This document shows, in pieces, positions 1-6,696 of a stretch of 19,071 nucleotides of DNA. The translations under genes and the position numbers were made by a program. The stretch's first letter is position 1; each line of letters begins with the position of its first letter. The notes beneath the pieces were generated by a model, which did no database searches, was not told where the DNA came from, and saw only the letters and a program-made list of their open reading frames with translations. Source of the stretch: JACDDK01 sp035689095. Its GTDB lineage: Bacteria > Actinomycetota > Rubrobacteria > Rubrobacterales > Rubrobacteraceae. The stretch lies in assembly GCA_035689095.1 (NCBI GenBank), contig DASSMB010000130.1:1-19071 (forward strand). Reading direction: 5' to 3'.

Positions 1-630
1 GGCGATCCAGGGGTATCCGGTGCCTGGGGCGTGTCCGGGACCGTTGTAGAGGGTTCCCTCGTCAACGCCCTCTCCGATAGGCTCGCCTGACTTACCCATC
101 GCGGGAACCGTAAGCGTCATCGCCGTGCTGGGCGGCGCGGGCGCTCCAGACGGCGAAGCCGTCCCGGAAGGCGAGCTCTCCGATTGCGCCACCGGGGGCT
201 GCCGTGAGGATGGTTGCTCCTCTATCGTCTGCCCTGCCGAAGCCTGTCCGGCCGACGTTCGATCCTCCCCCGCAGCGCGCTTCGCTGTCTCCCGATGCGC
301 GGCGGCTTTCTCCTCTGTTGTCTGCTTCGCCAGCTTCTCTTCCGCTGCGCGCCTGGCGGTTTCTCCGGCGCTCCGCGCCCGGGCCTCTATCAGGGCGTCG
401 TTGACCAGCGGCTCTGGAGCCGGAAGCACTACGGGAGTCACGGCACTCGCGACCGTACCGGCGCCGGTGCTCAAGACTCTTTCTCCGAGCACGAGCACGC
501 CGAGTACCAGACCAGCGGCTATCAACAGCGAGTAGAAGGCCCTCCGGCGCGATCTCCGGCGCTCCTCAAGGCGCTCCTTGCGGCTGACCTCCATCTCGGC
601 CGCGTCCGGTGAGTATTTCACCCTGCCCAT
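1..630 (-). CDS. Sortase (class E-like), N-terminal part, cut by window edge
   Basis: An open frame runs from an ATG at 630 to the left edge (210 codons, no stop). The protein has a short basic cytoplasmic stretch (residues 1-29, rich in R/K/E), one membrane helix (about 31-48, FYSLLIAAGLVLGVLVLG), a long Ala/Glu/Ser/Pro-rich spacer (about 65-160), then the beginning of a sortase domain: LTVPAMGKSGEPIGEGVDEG followed by LYNGPGHAPGTGYPW. That resembles the IPKIGV...EGV...L..GPGH start of actinobacterial class E sortases, membrane transpeptidases that attach surface proteins to the cell wall. The catalytic His, Cys and Arg lie beyond the window, so activity cannot be judged. I chose the ATG at 630 because AGGAG sits 7 bases upstream; an in-frame ATG at 651 would add 7 residues but has a weaker ribosome site. 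Confidence 0.8.
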   Translation of the reverse strand, partial: MGRVKYSPDAAEMEVSRKERLEERRRSRRRAFYSLLIAAGLVLGVLVLGERVLSTGAGTVASAVTPVVLPAPEPLVNDALIEARARSAGETARRAAEEKLAKQTTEEKAAAHRETAKRAAGEDRTSAGQASAGQTIEEQPSSRQPPVAQSESSPSGTASPSGAPAPPSTAMTLTVPAMGKSGEPIGEGVDEGTLYNGPGHAPGTGYPWIA

Positions 631-926
631 CTCTCGTCTCCTGGTCTTCATGCTCTCGTCCTCTCGGCTCTCTCCAGCCCGTTGCCGGTACCATCAATAT
701 TGATCCTCGCGGCGAGTCGTGTCATGGTCCAAATGAGTGATTTTTGCGTCGGAGATGGAGCCCCTGGCACACGATATGGTCCGCCGCGTAGCGGTCCGGC
801 CATAAGCGTTCCGGGCCGCAGAAGAAACGGGAAGACCGCAGCTAGTTGGACCTGTCTATAAGTCACATGCGAGACTCTGGAGCGAGGTACAATAGCTCGC
901 GCATGGAGAGTATTCGGTAAAGTTCG
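631..926. other. Intergenic region between the divergent sortase and 927 genes
   Basis: About 296 bases with no convincing gene. It holds a perfect 12-base palindrome ATCAATATTGAT at 693-704 directly next to a GGTACC palindrome (687-692), which is AT-rich against a GC-rich background and lies just upstream of the sortase gene. It also holds a TACAAT -10-like hexamer at 889-894 pointing toward the plus-strand gene. A 72-codon minus-strand frame at 648-866 has no ribosome site or family resemblance and is not annotated. Confidence 0.4.
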
Positions 927-1208
927 GTGGTGGCGTTCGGGGGTGGAAGGAAGCCGCTGCTGGTACCGGACCCCGGCCAGAAGATAGCTCTGATCTCCGA
1001 GGACGGCTCCACCAGGGAGGGCTTCCGGGCCGTCTCGGGACCGCTGACGTCGGATACGGGAGAGACGATAGTCCAGGTCGTCACGGAGCGGGAGTACCAG
1101 GATGCCAGGCTGGACGGCCGTCCCCCGGTCTTCCTGAGTTGGCCCGCAAACCGAGTAACGTTCCCGGTTCCGAGGTACTGGTGGCTGAAGCGCCGGTTCT
1201 CCAGATAA
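927..1208 (+). CDS. Small protein of unknown function
   Basis: A 93-codon frame with tandem GTG start codons at 927 and 930. The protein contains IALISEDGSTREGFRAVSG and ends in a very basic tail (WWLKRRFSR). I do not recognise the family. It has no signal peptide and no membrane helix. A TACAAT hexamer at 889-894 could be the -10 of its promoter; the nearest ATG downstream of it (903) opens only a five-codon frame (MESIR) that stops before the GTG pair. No strong Shine-Dalgarno is visible. Even composition and the lack of a competing gene on the other strand are the main support. Confidence 0.45.
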   Translation: MVAFGGGRKPLLVPDPGQKIALISEDGSTREGFRAVSGPLTSDTGETIVQVVTEREYQDARLDGRPPVFLSWPANRVTFPVPRYWWLKRRFSR

Positions 1209-1257
1209 ACACCTCTGAACCTCGCCTCAAACCCGCCGGCAAAAGAGACACGTGATG

Positions 1258-1331
<74 letters not shown>

Positions 1332-1360
1332 ACGGATGCTGGGAATATTCCAGCCGGGAT

Positions 1361-1389
1361 AATTTACAACACCGGGCCTTCCCTGACAA
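1361..1389 (-). promoter_or_regulatory. Promoter of tRNA-Ile
   Basis: On the minus strand TTGTCA (1389-1384), a 17-base spacer, and TAAATT (1366-1361): a near-consensus sigma70-type promoter about 30 bases before the tRNA 5' end. It is back-to-back with the nuclease promoter, with only five bases between the two -35 elements. Confidence 0.65.
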
Positions 1390-1394
1390 CCTGA

Positions 1395-1423
1395 TTGAAG
1401 ACCGGAGAGGCGGGAAGTAAAAT
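1395..1423 (+). promoter_or_regulatory. Promoter of the bifunctional-nuclease gene
   Basis: TTGAAG (1395-1400), a 17-base spacer, and TAAAAT (1418-1423), 69 bases before the GTG start. Spacing and hexamers fit a housekeeping sigma promoter. A short inverted repeat CTCAC/GTGAG (1464-1468/1472-1476) overlaps the start of the ribosome site. Confidence 0.65.
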
Positions 1424-1491
1424 CGAGTGCGTGTCAAACGGACTCTCAATGGACAATCACAGCCTCACGGTGTGAGAGGAGCAAAAAACCA

Positions 1492-1992
1492 GTGAGCGAT
1501 AACGGCCTCACCCGGATGTCCATCTACGGTATCAACATGGACCTCTTCACCTCCAGCCCCATCGTCATACTTAAAGTCGAGGAGGAGAACCGCTATTTGC
1601 CGATCTGGATCGGCCAGTCCGAGGCGCGTTCGATCCTGATGAAGCTGCAGAACCAGGAGTTCTCCCGTCCTCTCACACACGACCTCGCCGTGAACCTGGT
1701 CTCCGAGCTTGGCGGCTCGATGGAACGGGTCATCGTTACCCGGCTGCAGGACTCTACCTTCTTCGCCACGATAAGCGTGGATATCGGTGGACGCACGGTC
1801 GAGATAGACTCCCGGCCCTCTGACGCCATCGCGCTGGCGGTGCGCTCCGGAGCGGAGATCTTCGCCGCCAACGAGGTCATAGAGGAAGCCGGCGTCGTCT
1901 TCGAGGAGGCGATCGAGGACGCCCCCGAGGAAGAGGTCGTCGACAAGTTCAAGGACTGGATGAACCGGGTCTCCCCGGAAGACTTCAAGTAG
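1492..1992 (+). CDS. Bifunctional nuclease family protein (DUF151/BFN)
   Basis: 166 residues. The protein has the layout of the bifunctional nuclease (DUF151) family: an N-terminal beta sheet with the conserved substring LPIWIGQSEA (about residues 36-45), TFFATI (about 89-94), and the family core EIDSRPSDAIALAVR (about 104-118). An acidic C-terminal tail (EEEVVDKFKDWMNRV) follows. Members reported in plants and bacteria show DNase and RNase activity, and many are annotated only by the domain. The GTG start at 1492 is preceded by GAGAGGAG with about 10 bases of spacing, and its own promoter lies upstream. It is a single-gene unit, convergent with the minus-strand operon that ends at 2019. Confidence 0.9.
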   Translation: MSDNGLTRMSIYGINMDLFTSSPIVILKVEEENRYLPIWIGQSEARSILMKLQNQEFSRPLTHDLAVNLVSELGGSMERVIVTRLQDSTFFATISVDIGGRTVEIDSRPSDAIALAVRSGAEIFAANEVIEEAGVVFEEAIEDAPEEEVVDKFKDWMNRVSPEDFK

Positions 1993-2018
1993 TGATCCGG
2001 TAAGTCCAGTAAGAGCGG

Positions 2019-2285
2019 CTAATCCTTGGAGCGGCCGAAGAGCCCTTGGCGTTCCTCCTCGGCCTTCTTGGCGCGTTCGGCGGCCCGGCTCACGGCGATG
2101 GTGGCGAAGATGACCACGAGCGTGATCAGGACCGCGTAGATAAACTGGCCGATCAAGGCCGCTCCCGCCTGACCGAAGATCTTGTTGAAGAGATTCTGGA
2201 TGGCCGTGTTCCAGGCGAGGGCCGCCACCAGACCCAGGGCCGTCGAGATCAACGCCGAAAACTTGTCCAGCACTTCACCGGTCAA
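2019..2285 (-). CDS. Small two-helix membrane protein (DUF5654-like)
   Basis: 88 residues, starting at a TTG (2285) with an excellent AAGGAGG ribosome site six bases upstream. This start overlaps the end of the preceding gene by 11 bases. The protein has an amphipathic N-terminus, a first hydrophobic segment with the motif ALAWNTAIQNLF (about residues 22-33), a second membrane helix (about 45-66, FIYAVLITLVVIFATIAVS) and a charged cytoplasmic tail. The WNxAIQ motif followed by one strong helix matches the uncharacterised DUF5654 family. It is the last gene of the carboxylase operon. Function unknown. Confidence 0.75.
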   Translation of the reverse strand: MTGEVLDKFSALISTALGLVAALAWNTAIQNLFNKIFGQAGAALIGQFIYAVLITLVVIFATIAVSRAAERAKKAEEERQGLFGRSKD

Positions 2286-2559
2286 CTGTGCCTCCTTTTA
2301 ACTTGTCGTCTTCGGTCCCGCTGCTGTTCGACTCTTCTACACGGTACTCGGGGTAGGCCGAGAGGAACTCCTCGACCGATCCCGTACCCCAGCCCACGAT
2401 AACCTCCATCGTGCTCTGGTTGAAGCGGGTCCGGATCTGGCCTTCCCTCCTGACGCTGCGGCGGACATAGGCCCAGGGCGTCTCGCCGAAACGGCGCTCC
2501 AGCCGCTCGGTGTAGACGAACCGGCCCGTCGCCCGGTCCCGCACCATCAGTAGGTCCAC
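2275..2559 (-). CDS. Small protein of unknown function
   Basis: 95 codons from a GTG at 2559, two bases after the stop codon of the upstream RtcB-like gene. An ATG at 2547 is an alternative; the frame is open further upstream, but that part overlaps the RtcB-like gene and is probably not used. The N-terminal half is basic (VRDRATGRFVYTERLERRFGE, YVRRSVRREG) and the middle has a possible beta strand MEVIVGWG followed by SVEEFLSAYPEY. No membrane segment or catalytic motif is visible and I do not recognise the family. Its stop codon lies inside the ribosome-binding/start region of the DUF5654-like gene, so the two are probably translationally coupled. Confidence 0.6.
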   Translation of the reverse strand: MDLLMVRDRATGRFVYTERLERRFGETPWAYVRRSVRREGQIRTRFNQSTMEVIVGWGTGSVEEFLSAYPEYRVEESNSSGTEDDKLKGGTVDR

Positions 2560-2561
2560 TC

Positions 2562-3641
2562 TCAGCCCCCCGGAGCTTTCAACCCCGCCAACCGTTCCAG
2601 CAACCCCGCTTCTTCCCACGGCCACCGTCCTTCATCCTCTTCAACCCCGAACGGCGGCACGCTGCCCCACATCTTACCTGTTCCGGCAGCTACACTACTA
2701 CCCGCCACGAGGACTTCCCCCTCGCCGAGCGTCGCCAGGCCCCGCCGATGCACGAACGATCCCTCTCGCTCCTCGATCCCTCCGACGCCCCAGGATGCCC
2801 GTATGCGAAGATCACTCCCCATATCCCGGAGCGCCCGCCGCAGGGCGTACAGCAACAGCGCGGCCCGCCCGTCCGCGAAGTTCTCCGCCGAACGCAGAGC
2901 CGCCAGCAGGTCCACCGCCTCTTCGGAGCCAACGGGCGCCACGGGCAGGTCCTGGTCCAGTTCGAACTCACCACTCCAGACCCTTCTCAGGATTCGCTCC
3001 CGGTGAGCGGACACCGCCAGCCGGCCGAGGTCTCCAGACCCGGCGCGGACCCGGATGGCGAGGGCCCCCGGTCCGATCCCCGCCTCCTCCACTCTCTCCG
3101 CGTCGAACGGCTCGCCCACCACGTAAACGTCTATCTCGCTCCCGAGACGTTCCTCCCAACTCCGGCTACCGGTGGTGATCGCCCGGCGGTCCAGGGAGTC
3201 GGGCTCGCCGCTACGGGAACCGAAGAACGGCAGGTCCTCCTCCTCGATCAGTTCGTCCTCCGCCGCAGCCCGCGCCCCGACCCCGCAGACCCGGCGCACC
3301 CCGGCGGCTCCGAGCGCCGGAATGCCGACTTCGGCGAGTTTGCGGAGGATCATGGGCGCCACGTCCTCGGGCCGCACCCCGAGACCCCCTACCGGCTCAT
3401 CGCTCGTGAGCAGCATCCCTCTCACGGGGACCGACGCGAGGTCCGGGGCTACGCTCTCCGTTGAGGCGGCTACCCACCCGAACCCGGACTCCGAGGCCGC
3501 CGCGTAGACGGGGCTCTCCACACCGGGCAGGCGGGCGGCGAAGAGTGCGCGCTCGAAGGCCGAGCTGTCGGCGGCGTAGAGGACGACCTCGGCTTCATCG
3601 CCCTCGCCGCGCCACTCGTAGTCCGCCACATGCTCGGCCAC
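2562..3641 (-). CDS. RtcB-family protein, degenerate (probable pseudoenzyme)
   Basis: 359 residues from a GTG at 3641, 11 bases after the biotin carboxylase stop; further upstream the frame overlaps the carboxylase. I recognise remnants of the archaeal-type RtcB RNA-ligase fold in order: LPGVESPVYA (38-47), SGFGWVAA (52-59), PVRGMLL (72-78, where RtcB has DINCGVRLL), EELGSEID-like region (about 164-171, where RtcB has GTLGSGNHF), RAGSGDLG (199-206, for HSGSRGLG), LRSAENFADGRAALL (249-263, for AxNFAxxNR), FVHRRGLA (296-303, for VHRKGA) and VLVAGSS (310-316, for IIPGSM). The metal-binding Asp/Cys and His residues are replaced and the C-terminal SHGAGR with the nucleophilic His is missing. RtcB is normally 400-480 residues, so this one is also short at the C-terminus. 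RNA ligation is therefore unlikely; the actual role is unknown. Family assignment is from memory of motifs, not an alignment. Confidence 0.65.
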   Translation of the reverse strand: MAEHVADYEWRGEGDEAEVVLYAADSSAFERALFAARLPGVESPVYAAASESGFGWVAASTESVAPDLASVPVRGMLLTSDEPVGGLGVRPEDVAPMILRKLAEVGIPALGAAGVRRVCGVGARAAAEDELIEEEDLPFFGSRSGEPDSLDRRAITTGSRSWEERLGSEIDVYVVGEPFDAERVEEAGIGPGALAIRVRAGSGDLGRLAVSAHRERILRRVWSGEFELDQDLPVAPVGSEEAVDLLAALRSAENFADGRAALLLYALRRALRDMGSDLRIRASWGVGGIEEREGSFVHRRGLATLGEGEVLVAGSSVAAGTGKMWGSVPPFGVEEDEGRWPWEEAGLLERLAGLKAPGG

Positions 3642-3652
3642 GGAAGACCCGT

Positions 3653-5395
3653 TTACTCTATGACGATCAGAGGATCGCCGGAGCGGACGGTCTGCCCGGC
3701 CTCGACGCGCACCTCGGAGACGGTGCCGGACTTGGGAGCCCGGATCTCGCTCTCCATCTTCATCGCTTCCAGCACGCATACCGGCTCGTCCGCCGCTACC
3801 TCCTGCCCCTCCTCGACGAGCACCTTGACAATGGTCCCCTGCATCGGGGCCGCGACAGCCCCCTGGCTCACCGACGCCCGCCGGGTCTCTCCTGTCTTGC
3901 GCCGGGGCGGCCCGCCCCCGCCGTTCGCCACCTCATCCCCAAATACCTTGACCCGGAAGAGCCTGCCGTTGACCTCGACCTCGACCTCCCGCGCGCGCTT
4001 CTCGGAGGCTTCGCCTCTCGCCTCGATCTTCCCGAGCGATGCCGGCTCTATCTTTAGCCCGTCCATCCTCTCCGCTATAAAGCCCGTCGTGTAGTCGCCG
4101 GAGATGAAGACCTCGTCGTCCAGGATCGCCCGGAAGAACGGCAGCGTCGTCGCTATCCCCTCGACCCGGAACTCAGAGAGCGCCCGGCGGAGCTTCGTCA
4201 GGGCATCCTCCCGGTCGGTGCCGCGCACGATGAGCTTGGCGAACAGCGGGTCGTAGGACTCGGGCACCACGCCCGGTCCCGAGAGCGAGGAGTCCACCCG
4301 CACCCCCGGACCGCCCGGCTCTTCGTAGGCGGTGACGCCGCCGGGGCTCGGCGCGAAGTCGTTGGCGGCGTCCTCGGCGTTGAGGCGCGCCTCGATGGCG
4401 TGACCGCGCCAACTCACATCCTCCTGAGCGAAGGGCAGCGGCTCACCGGCGGCGATGCGGATGCCGGTCTTCACGATGTCTATACCCGTTACCTCCTCGG
4501 TGACGGGATGCTCGACCTGTACCCTGGTGTTCATCTCCAGGAAGTAGAACTCGTGATCCTGGACCAGGAACTCGACGGTGCCGACGTTGTCGTAGCCGAC
4601 GGCCTCCGCGGCCTCGACCGCCGCGTGTCCCATCTCCTGGCGCATGGCGGGTGTCAGGGCCGGGCTCGGGCACTCTTCGAGGAGCTTCTGGTGGCGGCGC
4701 TGGATGGAGCAGTCCCGCTCGCCGAGATGAACGGCGTTGCCATGCTTGTCCCTGACGACCTGTATCTCGACGTGGCGCGGTCCCGGCAGGTACTTCTCCA
4801 CGTAGACCGATCCGTCTCCGAAGTACGCCTCTCCCTCGCGGCTGGCCCGCTCGAACGCCCCCTCCGCCGCCGCATCGTCCTGGGCGACCGCGAAGCCCTT
4901 GCCGCCGCCACCCGCCGAAGCCTTGACCGCGACGGGATAGCCGTGCTCCTCTCCGAAGACGAGGACCTCCTTGGCGGAGCTTATGGAGTCTTTCGTGCCC
5001 GGCACCATCGGGACGCCGGCCTTCATCATGATGCGCCTCGACTCGACCTTGCTGCCCATGGCCTCTATGGCCTCGGGGTGCGGCCCGATCCAGACGAGCC
5101 CCGCCTCCGTGACCGCCCGCGCGAAAGGCGCGCTCTCCGCGAGAAAGCCGTATCCCGGATGTACCGCCTCCGCTCCGCTGCGCTTCGCCGTCTCGACAAG
5201 CTTTGCGATGTTCAGGTAGCTCTCCGGCGCCGGCGCCGGGCCGATGTGGTACGCCTCGTCGGCGAGGGCGGCGTGGAGGGAATCGCGATCCACATCCGAG
5301 TAGACGGCGACGCTTTCTATGCCCATCTCCCGCAGGGCGCGGATGATGCGGACGGAGATCTCTCCGCGGTTCGCGATCAGGACCTTAGAGAACAC
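3653..5395 (-). CDS. Acyl-CoA carboxylase alpha subunit: biotin carboxylase fused to biotin carrier domain
   Basis: 580 residues. It catalyses ATP-dependent carboxylation of biotin, which is carried on its own C-terminal lipoyl-like domain, and hands the carboxyl group to the beta subunit encoded upstream in the operon. Visible domains: N-terminal carboxylase fold (FSKVLIANRGEISVRI, 2-17), ATP-grasp with the glycine loop GGGGKG (162-167), ERDCSIQRRHQKLLEE (226-241), EMNTRVQVEHPVTE (287-300), and the biotinyl motif EAMKMES with the target lysine at residue 546. The length and fusion match actinobacterial AccA-type alpha subunits. The GTG start directly follows the stop codon of the epsilon-like gene (no bases between), indicating coupling. 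The acyl-CoA substrate (acetyl, propionyl or longer) cannot be settled from this subunit. Confidence 0.95.
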   Translation of the reverse strand: MFSKVLIANRGEISVRIIRALREMGIESVAVYSDVDRDSLHAALADEAYHIGPAPAPESYLNIAKLVETAKRSGAEAVHPGYGFLAESAPFARAVTEAGLVWIGPHPEAIEAMGSKVESRRIMMKAGVPMVPGTKDSISSAKEVLVFGEEHGYPVAVKASAGGGGKGFAVAQDDAAAEGAFERASREGEAYFGDGSVYVEKYLPGPRHVEIQVVRDKHGNAVHLGERDCSIQRRHQKLLEECPSPALTPAMRQEMGHAAVEAAEAVGYDNVGTVEFLVQDHEFYFLEMNTRVQVEHPVTEEVTGIDIVKTGIRIAAGEPLPFAQEDVSWRGHAIEARLNAEDAANDFAPSPGGVTAYEEPGGPGVRVDSSLSGPGVVPESYDPLFAKLIVRGTDREDALTKLRRALSEFRVEGIATTLPFFRAILDDEVFISGDYTTGFIAERMDGLKIEPASLGKIEARGEASEKRAREVEVEVNGRLFRVKVFGDEVANGGGGPPRRKTGETRRASVSQGAVAAPMQGTIVKVLVEEGQEVAADEPVCVLEAMKMESEIRAPKSGTVSEVRVEAGQTVRSGDPLIVIE

Positions 5396-5620
5396 CTAGA
5401 CTATCCCCTCCCAACTAGAGTAAGACCACAAAGAACCTTCGAGCGTCATCCCCGGCGGCACCTGATGTCCGAGCAGACCGGCCAGCTTCCACCGGCTGCG
5501 CTTGAGCGAAGATCCCTTCTCCGGCTCCGCCTCGCGCAACGCCTCCAGCGCGGCCATGATGGCGGCGGCCTCTTCGGGCGTCGGAACGGGCTCCGTATAT
5601 ATTCGCCTGGTCTCCGTCAT
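5396..5620 (-). CDS. Acyl-CoA carboxylase epsilon-like subunit
   Basis: 74 residues, ATG at 5620 overlapping the stop of the upstream membrane-protein gene (ATGA) and ending flush against the GTG of the alpha subunit. The N-terminal half has PTPEEAAAIMAALEALREAE and the middle SRWKLAGLLG; this helix-plus-W pattern is typical of the small AccE-type proteins that stabilise actinobacterial acyl-CoA carboxylase complexes. The family is short and diverges fast, so the call rests on both pattern and position between beta and alpha subunit genes. It has no membrane segment. Confidence 0.7.
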   Translation of the reverse strand: MTETRRIYTEPVPTPEEAAAIMAALEALREAEPEKGSSLKRSRWKLAGLLGHQVPPGMTLEGSLWSYSSWEGIV

Positions 5621-6120
5621 CCCTCCACGTACCGGATCAACGGCGAAATGAGATACACGGTCAACGCTAGTCCGACCAATACCCCCACTACGAACCCGCC
5701 GAGTTGAAGTCCAAGCGTGCTAAGCATCAGGCTCATTCTATCCCGCGAAGCGTTCTCCGATCCGCCTTCGATCATCACCGTCAGAGACGACCAGAAGCCG
5801 AGAGGACAACTAAACAGGAGCCCGAAGGTGAACGTCCCTGCATTACCGGAACTCCAGTCGGGAGCACCGAAGAGAAGCTCGGCCGAGAAGAGGGTTGCGA
5901 CCAGCACCACGTGCAACAGCCAGGCACGGAGAAGTATCATCCTCCGTCCGCCCCAAGGGCGCAGGCGAAAAAAGACGCGCGCGATTAGATAGCCAACAGC
6001 CCCGCCGATCACCAAGCTGGAAAACAGGGGCAGCATCGGGGTGCCTGCCTTCGTACCGGCAAAGACGAGCATGACCAGCAAGACGAGCATGAACCCGAAG
6101 AAAAGAACCCGCGCCTTCAT
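5617..6120 (-). CDS. Multi-pass membrane protein, paralogue of the upstream gene
   Basis: 167 residues from an ATG at 6120 that overlaps the stop codon of the upstream gene (ATGA). The frame is open further upstream but that part runs over the preceding gene. About five hydrophobic segments are visible (near 5-22, 30-50, 64-82, 92-113, 130-160). It shares the same architecture and spot motifs with its neighbour: LLFGAPDWSSG matches FFVGSPSFFSDG, and both end in PLIRY(V/F)xG. They look like products of an old tandem duplication. I do not recognise the family. Base composition appears lower in G+C than the carboxylase genes. Its place between the carboxyltransferase and the epsilon/alpha genes suggests expression with them. 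Confidence 0.7.
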   Translation of the reverse strand: MKARVLFFGFMLVLLVMLVFAGTKAGTPMLPLFSSLVIGGAVGYLIARVFFRLRPWGGRRMILLRAWLLHVVLVATLFSAELLFGAPDWSSGNAGTFTFGLLFSCPLGFWSSLTVMIEGGSENASRDRMSLMLSTLGLQLGGFVVGVLVGLALTVYLISPLIRYVEG

Positions 6121-6677
6121 CCCGCGAAGTACCGGATCAGGGGGCCGAGGATGTACTGAATCAGAGCGTACAGGCCGAAAGCCAGTGCCAGAATAGTAAA
6201 CAACGCACCGGCTACTATCAGTATCCCCTGCAAAATCGCCCGGCGGCTCTGGTAGACCTGTTCCGGTCCGGGTTGCGGTCGAGGCACAAGTCCTGACCGA
6301 AGCCCTTGCGGGACTCCCAGAGCGAGTCCATACACGAGCGCCCCGGACATTCCTCCCCCGTCGGAGAAAAACGACGGCGAACCTACGAAGAACGCGCCTA
6401 TCAACAAGAGCATGAGCCCCAGAGCGAAACCCGAAACGAAGGCTACAACGTCTGCCCAAGAATCAAAGCGTCGGACAAATCGGCCCCTAAACGGCATAGA
6501 CACCGAGTAAGCCGATAAGTGCCCGATTAGTACTCCGAGGAGCACAACCAGCACCCAAAAACCGGTGTCGGAACCCATCAGGCCCAGCAGAGCCAGAGCG
6601 ATTGCCAGAGCAGAAATTAGTGCAACGCCCGCGCGCTCAGGCCACGTCTTGAACCACCTGTCGAAGATCACGTTCAT
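6117..6677 (-). CDS. Multi-pass membrane protein of unknown function
   Basis: 186 residues, ATG at 6677, 19 bases after the carboxyltransferase stop. About five hydrophobic segments (near 16-34, 39-60, 76-98, 106-122, 148-178) separated by short loops, a basic loop FRGRFVRRFDSW and a polar loop with RPQPGPEQVYQSRR before the last helix. Ends with ILGPLIRYFAG, nearly repeated at the end of the next gene. No transporter or enzyme motif that I know. The two genes are not like the beta or gamma subunits of sodium-pumping biotin-dependent decarboxylases. The DNA here looks AT-richer (sampled lines 52-55% G+C) than the flanking carboxylase genes. Confidence 0.7.
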   Translation of the reverse strand: MNVIFDRWFKTWPERAGVALISALAIALALLGLMGSDTGFWVLVVLLGVLIGHLSAYSVSMPFRGRFVRRFDSWADVVAFVSGFALGLMLLLIGAFFVGSPSFFSDGGGMSGALVYGLALGVPQGLRSGLVPRPQPGPEQVYQSRRAILQGILIVAGALFTILALAFGLYALIQYILGPLIRYFAG

Positions 6678-6696
6678 GCTCGCCTCTTGGATTTCC

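Noticed and set aside
648..866. 72-codon minus-strand frame
   Set aside because: No ribosome site, no family resemblance, overlaps the sortase control region; probably chance.
3642..3779. N-terminal extension of the RtcB-like protein
   Set aside because: It overlaps the biotinyl domain of the carboxylase gene, which is certain in the other frame.
4400..5707. 435-codon plus-strand frame opposite the biotin carboxylase gene
   Set aside because: Shadow of the carboxylase and epsilon genes; composition and motifs support the minus strand.
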